From JAHBXE01 sp044222195 (GTDB lineage Bacteria; Planctomycetota; Phycisphaerae; Phycisphaerales; UBA1924), in contig JBGANS010000005.1 of the NCBI GenBank assembly GCA_044222195.1, positions 198,949 to 262,948 on the forward strand: a stretch of 64,000 nt of DNA, read 5' to 3'. Position numbers and translations under genes: made by a program. The notes under the pieces are model-generated. The model was not told where the DNA came from. It worked only from the letters and a program-made list of their open reading frames with translations, and did not search any database. Below, one piece after another: positions 58,898-64,000 of the stretch (the stretch's first letter is position 1; every line of letters begins with the position of its first letter).

Positions 58898-61147
58898 ATG
58901 AGTGCTGAGAGCCCGTGCCTAGATTCACCCATGCGATCAACCTTCACCATTCCGTCCATGGATTGCCCGGCCGAGGAGGCGGTGATCAGGAACGGTCTCA
59001 GAGGGGTTTCAGGTGTCGAATCGCTTTCATTTGATCTCCTGAACAGGCGTTTAACCGTTACGCATTCCTTGGAGGAGGACAAGCCCGTTGTAGAGGCCCT
59101 GCGCCGAGTTGGGATGGATCCCACGCCGATACAGACCGGATCGGAGACGGCGGTCGAAGGGGAAGCCCGGATCAACGGGACTGCTCGCGCTGGCAGCGCG
59201 CGAGACGGATCGGCACGGGTCCCGGTTGCGTCCCGGCGAGAGTTGTTTCTGCTTGGCGTATCTGGCGCCCTCGCCGTGGCGGCCGAGATCGTGGCCTGGA
59301 TGACCAAGTCAGAGCGATCTGTCCCGGTTCTCGCTATGAGCGCTGCCGCGGTGCTCCTCGGCGGTTTGCCCACCCTTCGGAAGGGCCTCATCGCTCTGCG
59401 GACCTTGACACTCAACATCAACTTCCTGATGACCGTTGCCGTCGCCGGCGCGTTTGCGGTCGGCGAGTATCCGGAGGCGGCGGTCGTCGTGTTTCTGTTT
59501 GCATTGGCGGAGCTGATCGAAAAGTATTCCCTGGAGCGGGCTCGCAATGCCGTGCGGGCGCTGATGGAAATGGCCCCCGAGACCGCGTTCGTCAAGCGGG
59601 CCGATGGAAGTTGGCTAGAGACTCCAGCGGCCGGCGTTTCAAAGGGAACGGTCGTGAGAGTCCGGCCCGGCGAGCGTCTGCCTCTGGATGGAGTCGTGGT
59701 GGCCGGGGAGTCCGCAGTCAACCAAGCCCCCATCACCGGGGAGAGCGTGCCGGTCGACAAGGGCGTGGGCGATCAGGTGTTCGCGGGAACGATCAATGAG
59801 AGCGGTGTTCTGGAGTTCCGCACTACAGGGGGACGTGATGAGACGACTCTGGCCCGGATCATCAAGACTGTGCAGGATGCACAGGCTGCTCGGGCCCCTA
59901 CGCAGCGCTTTGTCGACCGCTTTGCCCGCATCTACACGCCCGCTGTGTGTGCCGTGGCCTTGCTTGTTGCGCTGGTCCCCTGGCTGGTCTTCCGGCAGCC
60001 ATTCATGCCCTGGCTGTACAAGGCACTTGTCATGCTGGTCATCGCATGTCCTTGCGCGCTGGTCATCTCTACGCCTGTGACCGTCGTGAGTGGACTGGCG
60101 ATCGCGGCCCGCCGCGGCATTCTCATCAAGGGTGGTGCTTATCTCGAAGAGGGCCGCAGGATACGGGTTCTGGCGTTGGACAAGACGGGCACCATCACCG
60201 AGGGCCGTCCCCGCCTCACGGACGTTGTTCCCTTCGAGGAGCAAACCCGGGACGATGTGCTCCGCATCGCCGCGGCTCTGGACTCAGCCTCCGACCATCC
60301 CGTCGCGCGTGCAGTGGTCGCCGGGTGGCAGGAAAGGGCCTCTGGCAAGCCACTCCCCTCGGTGAAGGGCTTCAAAGCGATCATCGGCCGCGGCGTGGAG
60401 GGCCACATCGACGGCAAACGCTACTTCGTGGGTAATCACCGAATGGCCGAAGAGCGCAAGGTGTGCTCCCCGGAAGTCGAGGCGGAACTCACCAAGCTCG
60501 AAGCTCGAGGAAAGACTGCCATTGTCGTGGCTCGGGAGGAGCCCGGGCAGTCCCTGGGCGTGCTGGCGGTTGCGGACACGCCCCGTGAGACGAGCATCGA
60601 GGCGGTGCGGGCACTGCACGCACTCGGGGTACGAACGGTGATGCTCAGCGGAGACAACCAGAAGACCGCGGAGGCCATTGCCCGCGCAGTCGGGATCGAC
60701 GATGCGCGAGGCGGTCTGCTCCCCGAGGACAAGATCGCGGCGATCGATGCCATGATCTCCGAACAGGGGAGGCAGGGAGGTGGAACGGTCGGTATGGTCG
60801 GCGACGGCGTTAACGATGCCCCCGCATTGGCGAAGGCTGACATGGGATTTGCCATGGGTGCCGCGGGAACCGACGTCGCCCTGGAGACGGCTGATGTCGC
60901 TCTGATGAAGGATGATCTTCGCGCGGTGCCGCAGTTTCTGGAGTTGAGCCGGCGTACCGCGGCGATTCTCAAGCAGAACATCACCATTGCGCTCGGGGCC
61001 AAACTCGCGTCCTTCGTGCTGGCTCTGATAGGCGTGGCCACGCTGTGGATGGCGGTGCTCGCCGATGTCGGAGCAACCCTGGTGGTCATCGCCAACGGCC
61101 TGCGTGTGATCAATCTCTCTGGCGGCCAGAAATCTCAAGGTCGATGA
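58898..61147 (+). CDS. Heavy-metal P1B-type ATPase (Zn/Cd/Co/Pb type)
   Basis: 749 residues if started at 58898; an ATG at 58931 is equally possible. The N-terminal metal-binding domain has M21-D-C-P-A-E-E27, the single-Cys DCxxEE variant associated with Zn/Cd/Co pumps. The core is complete: TGES phosphatase motif, C384-P-C386 in the transport site, phosphorylated D428 of DKTGTITEG, and GDGVNDAPAL near 635. It expels divalent metal from the cytoplasm, complementing the RND systems that clear the periplasm. Two back-to-back hairpins follow the stop. Confidence 0.94.
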   Translation: MSAESPCLDSPMRSTFTIPSMDCPAEEAVIRNGLRGVSGVESLSFDLLNRRLTVTHSLEEDKPVVEALRRVGMDPTPIQTGSETAVEGEARINGTARAGSARDGSARVPVASRRELFLLGVSGALAVAAEIVAWMTKSERSVPVLAMSAAAVLLGGLPTLRKGLIALRTLTLNINFLMTVAVAGAFAVGEYPEAAVVVFLFALAELIEKYSLERARNAVRALMEMAPETAFVKRADGSWLETPAAGVSKGTVVRVRPGERLPLDGVVVAGESAVNQAPITGESVPVDKGVGDQVFAGTINESGVLEFRTTGGRDETTLARIIKTVQDAQAARAPTQRFVDRFARIYTPAVCAVALLVALVPWLVFRQPFMPWLYKALVMLVIACPCALVISTPVTVVSGLAIAARRGILIKGGAYLEEGRRIRVLALDKTGTITEGRPRLTDVVPFEEQTRDDVLRIAAALDSASDHPVARAVVAGWQERASGKPLPSVKGFKAIIGRGVEGHIDGKRYFVGNHRMAEERKVCSPEVEAELTKLEARGKTAIVVAREEPGQSLGVLAVADTPRETSIEAVRALHALGVRTVMLSGDNQKTAEAIARAVGIDDARGGLLPEDKIAAIDAMISEQGRQGGGTVGMVGDGVNDAPALAKADMGFAMGAAGTDVALETADVALMKDDLRAVPQFLELSRRTAAILKQNITIALGAKLASFVLALIGVATLWMAVLADVGATLVVIANGLRVINLSGGQKSQGR

Positions 61148-61156
61148 GAATGTAGA

Positions 61157-61183
61157 CGGCCTTTGGCCGTGGCGCTTGGCGCC
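61157..61183 (+). terminator. Two adjacent short hairpins after the metal ATPase
   Basis: CGGCC-TTT-GGCCG at 61157-61169 followed directly by GGCGC-TTG-GCGCC at 61171-61183. No T-run follows, so termination strength is uncertain. Confidence 0.45.
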
Positions 61184-61415
61184 CGGGCCAGTTGGCACTC
61201 TCGTCCGCGACAATCCGGTGTTCACCGGCTTGGCCCATCCTGGGAACGGAACCGCCGAACCGGTGGCCGGCCAAGAAGTGGCGGGGTGATATTGCGGGCA
61301 TGGACTTGGTTTGAGATGCGATCTTTGGGATGACGAGTTAGCGAATGCGGATGAACCGATGGCCGGCCTCGGATCCGACCGCTGGGTTGTCGGCGCGTGC
61401 CACCCATCGATGGTG

Positions 61416-62357
61416 TCAGGGCTCGGGTCGTCGTGGCCAGTCCGCATTGACCAAGTGAGCGCCTTCTGGGATGTCGCGCAGAGTGCTGCGAATGCGGGCA
61501 CGCCACGACCGCCACGACGGGCAGTACATCCATTGCAGAGGGCTTTGCATGAGGTTCGCCTCGAGACGTGGGCCGGCGACCCGGTCGTTCTGAAACTGCA
61601 GGACGGCGCGACCACATCCCGCGTTCTGTGCATCTACCTCGATGTACATTTCGACCATGATGCAGGCGATCCACAGTCTGGACGAGTTGCGAAACACCTC
61701 GTTGACCGCTTCCTCAATGATGGACTCGAATGCCGGGTCACGCATCCATGGTTCTGGCAGGGAGATCAAACCTACGCATGGGCCATCGCGCGGGCACTGA
61801 TCCGTCACATCCCGGAGCACGCCGATCAGTCCGCTCTTGGATGGTGTTGACTGCTCGGTCTTGCACTTGATCTCACAGGGAACTTTGATCATCCCGGGGA
61901 GGGTGAGTTCAATGTCGTAGTCCTCGCCACGAACACCTCGTGGCGGGTTGAACCGAAATGTCCGTCCACTTCCCACCAGAAAGTCAGGGACTCGAACTTC
62001 GGCGTGACAGGTCTCCAGGTCTGCGGTCATGAGACGATGGACGAGGTGACCAAAGCCTGAAACGTGTTGAAGATTGAGCAATCCCGAAGCGAGCGCCTCA
62101 ATGCGTTCGGAGTTTCGGGATCCGTCGGTTGTGTCGCTCGAGTCGTATCGCAGAAAGTCGCGCGCCCGCCCGCGGGAAGACGTTGGCGACATGCGTTGGT
62201 CCCACCAGGTCTGCCCCATTAGGTAGATCAAACTGGTGGCGGCGACGCTCGTGCTAATAGCACAGAACTGCTCGAACGGAGTTTGGCGGCGAGCGAGAAT
62301 GGGAGTGAGGCACTCCGTTACCCAGCGCGCGAGCTGTTCTTCGGGAATGGCAGTCAC
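61416..62357 (-). CDS. Protein of unknown function with PD-(D/E)XK-like signature
   Basis: 313 residues from a GTG at 62357; the frame stays open to 62447 but that part overlaps the upstream gene and is low complexity. EDYDIELTLPG followed by VPCEIKCK gives a D...E-x-K arrangement like restriction-type nucleases. The C-terminal half is Trp/Arg/Cys rich. It lies 31 bases after the RES-domain gene on the same strand, so probably in one operon. Nuclease activity is an inference from this motif only. Confidence 0.65.
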   Translation of the reverse strand: MTAIPEEQLARWVTECLTPILARRQTPFEQFCAISTSVAATSLIYLMGQTWWDQRMSPTSSRGRARDFLRYDSSDTTDGSRNSERIEALASGLLNLQHVSGFGHLVHRLMTADLETCHAEVRVPDFLVGSGRTFRFNPPRGVRGEDYDIELTLPGMIKVPCEIKCKTEQSTPSKSGLIGVLRDVTDQCPRDGPCVGLISLPEPWMRDPAFESIIEEAVNEVFRNSSRLWIACIMVEMYIEVDAQNAGCGRAVLQFQNDRVAGPRLEANLMQSPLQWMYCPSWRSWRARIRSTLRDIPEGAHLVNADWPRRPEP

Positions 62358-62388
62358 GTTACCAGTCTCGTCAAGGATTGGCCTCTGC

Positions 62389-63372
62389 CTAGAAGGGCAG
62401 GGCGGCTTCGGCCGCTTTGCGGTTCCATTGGATCTGCCTCGGCTCACCGACGGGCGTCATAGTCGTGTCGTCCCATTCCAGAAGCACAAGGCAATCGCCA
62501 GGAAAGCGAATGCTGGGGTAGCGGATGCCCTTGTATCCGGCCTCTCGGGCCGCGTCGGCGATGAACCGTGACACAAAGTACTCAGGCTTCCACGGTCCGT
62601 CACTCGCTCTGGCAAGGTGCGGACGAATGTAGGTAAGGCCTGCCGCCAGGTAGCTCGCATCGTCATGCAACTCATCCGCATCAAGATGAGCTCCCAAGTC
62701 GAGCATGGGCGCAGATATGTTGAGCTTCCATGACATTACCCACGGCGAGCCCTCGTCCTGGCGTAGGGCTTCGGCAGCGGCCACATCAATGGCTGAAGCC
62801 ACATAGAACACGCGCTGTCCAAAGTGATTGAAACGCCCTTCCGATCGGCACTCGCTCGCGGGGGGCGGCCCGAGACGTGCCGCGCTCGGCGATTCGCCAT
62901 CCTTGAGCACCTGTCCTCTCCACCACTCATCAGCGGCACTCACCGAAGTTTGGGGAAACCTCGACACGGCTTTCAGAATGCGCCTTCCGATACTGTGCCG
63001 AGCACCGAGCAACGGCACACGCTCAAGATAGGTGCTGAAGTCTGCGAACCGCGGGGCAAGTCGAGTGACCCAGTCTCGGTGAGTTCTCTCTCGATCCCGG
63101 TCTTCGCTCGTCCGGACGCCTACATCATCATCAACGGCGAAGGTACCGCCGCAATTCGGGCAATGGAGCCGGGTAGCGACCTCCTCGAATCGTGCTTCTG
63201 GCACGCGGTGCGACGTGAGCAAACCCTCGATGCTCATGCGATCGCCCTCGCACCAGAAGACCTTGCCGTCCTCCTTGTCATAGGGCTGGCATGGTTCGCA
63301 ACTCACTATGTCCGCCTGGATACGTTCAAGGCGGCTGCGACGTTTTCGGGGTGGAGATGGCATAGACACCAT
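62389..63372 (-). CDS. RES-domain protein with N-terminal zinc-ribbon-like segment
   Basis: 327 residues. The C-terminal RES domain (about residues 170-320) shows the conserved Arg of EGRFNHFGQRVFYVASAIDVAAAEAL, its Glu, and a closing GYKGIRYPS...CLVLLEW. RES toxins degrade NAD. The N-terminal part has CEPC near residue 25 and HCPNCGG near 70, a likely zinc site. Such long versions without a clear Xre/MbcA-type antitoxin beside them are seen in planctomycete and other genomes. The start could also be the ATG at 63363. The gene begins 7 bases after the PIN gene. Confidence 0.8.
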   Translation of the reverse strand: MVSMPSPPRKRRSRLERIQADIVSCEPCQPYDKEDGKVFWCEGDRMSIEGLLTSHRVPEARFEEVATRLHCPNCGGTFAVDDDVGVRTSEDRDRERTHRDWVTRLAPRFADFSTYLERVPLLGARHSIGRRILKAVSRFPQTSVSAADEWWRGQVLKDGESPSAARLGPPPASECRSEGRFNHFGQRVFYVASAIDVAAAEALRQDEGSPWVMSWKLNISAPMLDLGAHLDADELHDDASYLAAGLTYIRPHLARASDGPWKPEYFVSRFIADAAREAGYKGIRYPSIRFPGDCLVLLEWDDTTMTPVGEPRQIQWNRKAAEAALPF

Positions 63373-63379
63373 TCAGGGT

Positions 63380-63919
63380 CTACTCCGGTCGTCTCTCATC
63401 AGGAAGGAGTTCGCCGAAGCTCTTCGCCTTGATCTTGAAACGCAGCGTCGTCCACCGCGCCTTGAGCCCGTCGGCCTCGGCGACGGTCATGGTTCCCGCG
63501 ATGATGAGGTCCACCATGATGGTCTCCGTCGTCACCGCCACCAGCGAAGACGAGATCTTCCTCCCCTTCTTGGTGGCGCGGTCGTCTTGAAGCGCCACCG
63601 GGAGGCCGCGGCAGATAGCAGCAGCGATCGCGGCTGACTCGCCAACGCCGACCTTAACCGCTTTGAGCCTGGCGGCGGTCTCCAACTCCGATACGCTGGT
63701 CACGGTCGTGCGCTCGAGGTGACCAGCTTCGAGGGCTGCAGCCAGGCACGCCCGCTGATCGGGGAAATCCGCGGTGACTTCGTCGGCAACCTCATCCGGC
63801 ACGAGGAACGAATACCGCGGGTGAGAACCCAAAAGGTCGCACCGGTCGATCTTCAAGAAGTTGATCAGGACGCTCGTGTCGAGGATCGACTTGCAGCGGC
63901 CTTCCGTGGCTCGGGCCAT
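63380..63919 (-). CDS. PIN-domain protein (putative ribonuclease)
   Basis: 179 residues. PIN acidic residues are visible in LDTSVLINFLK (residue 14), VPDEVADEV, VGVGESAAIAAA and LQDDRATKKG, in the expected order for a Mg-dependent RNase like VapC or the DUF3368 group. AAGGA lies before the ATG at 63919. It heads the PIN, RES, nuclease-like operon. Confidence 0.82.
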   Translation of the reverse strand: MARATEGRCKSILDTSVLINFLKIDRCDLLGSHPRYSFLVPDEVADEVTADFPDQRACLAAALEAGHLERTTVTSVSELETAARLKAVKVGVGESAAIAAAICRGLPVALQDDRATKKGRKISSSLVAVTTETIMVDLIIAGTMTVAEADGLKARWTTLRFKIKAKSFGELLPDERRPE

Positions 63920-63957
63920 GGTGCATCCTTAAACGCATGCACACATACTTCTTCTGT

Positions 63958-64000
63958 TCAATCAGCGGTCGCGAGGTCGTAGACGTCGGCCCCGGCAACA
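63958..64000 (-). CDS. 3' end of a gene running off the window
   Basis: Reading leftward from the window edge, an open frame ends VAGADVYDLATAD and stops at 63958-63960, 38 bases before the PIN gene. The distance suggests it is the first or an earlier gene of the same operon, possibly the antitoxin. Too short to identify. Confidence 0.4.
   Translation of the reverse strand, partial: VAGADVYDLATAD

Noticed and set aside
63792..63998. A 68-codon minus-strand frame at the right edge
   Set aside because: It overlaps the PIN gene in another frame; the PIN frame has the conserved acidic residues and a good ribosome binding site.

Overview
The window reads as GC-rich chromosomal DNA from a planctomycete, most likely of the Phycisphaerae type. 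Grounds for this are inferential: a sigma factor of the planctomycete-expanded ECF-like type (minus strand, near 40 kb), exported proteins with a PEP-CTERM-like PAPG...RRRR tail, a GxxExxY gene between inverted repeats, many exported proteins of no known family, and pervasive GC-rich coding. No rRNA, tRNA, CRISPR array or intact insertion sequence was recognised.

Region by region. 1-11.6 kb holds housekeeping and unassigned genes: an exported protein, a TlpA-like thioredoxin protein, FtsK, an exported repeat-type protein, dihydropteroate synthase (folP), thioredoxin, a Gfo/Idh/MocA oxidoreductase and an S1-domain protein. 11.7-18.9 kb is a molybdenum cofactor and molybdate uptake cluster: moaA, modA, an unrelated exported gene, modB, modC, moaE and moaD on the minus strand, then moeA, moaC and mogA. 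19.6-29.2 kb is a kynurenine to 2-aminomuconate catabolic cluster: 3-hydroxyanthranilate dioxygenase, aminocarboxymuconate-semialdehyde decarboxylase, kynureninase, a single-chain kynurenine 3-monooxygenase/kynurenine formamidase fusion, 2-aminomuconate deaminase and aminomuconate-semialdehyde dehydrogenase. Together these can take N-formylkynurenine to the 4-oxalocrotonate level; tryptophan dioxygenase is not in the window. A GxxExxY unit flanked by 28-bp inverted repeats sits inside this cluster. 29.2-35.8 kb is a TetR-controlled HAE1-type RND efflux system whose adaptor gene is divergent and co-directional with the last catabolic genes.

35.8-40.6 kb carries small membrane and exported proteins, a trypsin-like protease, two very small exported or membrane proteins and the sigma factor. 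41.2-61.1 kb is a heavy-metal resistance island of three units: two complete CzcCBA-type RND exporters and one P1B-type ATPase. Each unit begins with a small exported cysteine-rich protein, and at least two of these three are clearly homologous. The first unit also encodes a lipoprotein with two copies of a striking Cys/His domain, and the same domain is fused to the N-terminus of its CzcB. Each domain is three consecutive C-x(1,2)-H-x6-C-x2-C units. His-rich exported proteins and a His-rich insertion in the second CzcA complete the picture of a periplasm well stocked with metal ligands. 61.4-64.0 kb (minus strand) looks like a toxin or defence module: a PIN-domain protein, a RES-domain protein with an N-terminal zinc-ribbon-like segment, and a protein with a PD-(D/E)XK-like signature.

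Strand composition changes at about 12.7 kb: the plus strand is C-rich before it and G-rich from about 12.7 to 35.8 kb, even across minus-strand genes, then near balanced or slightly C-rich. This suggests an inversion or acquired block. All assignments come from reading the sequence; no database search was run.
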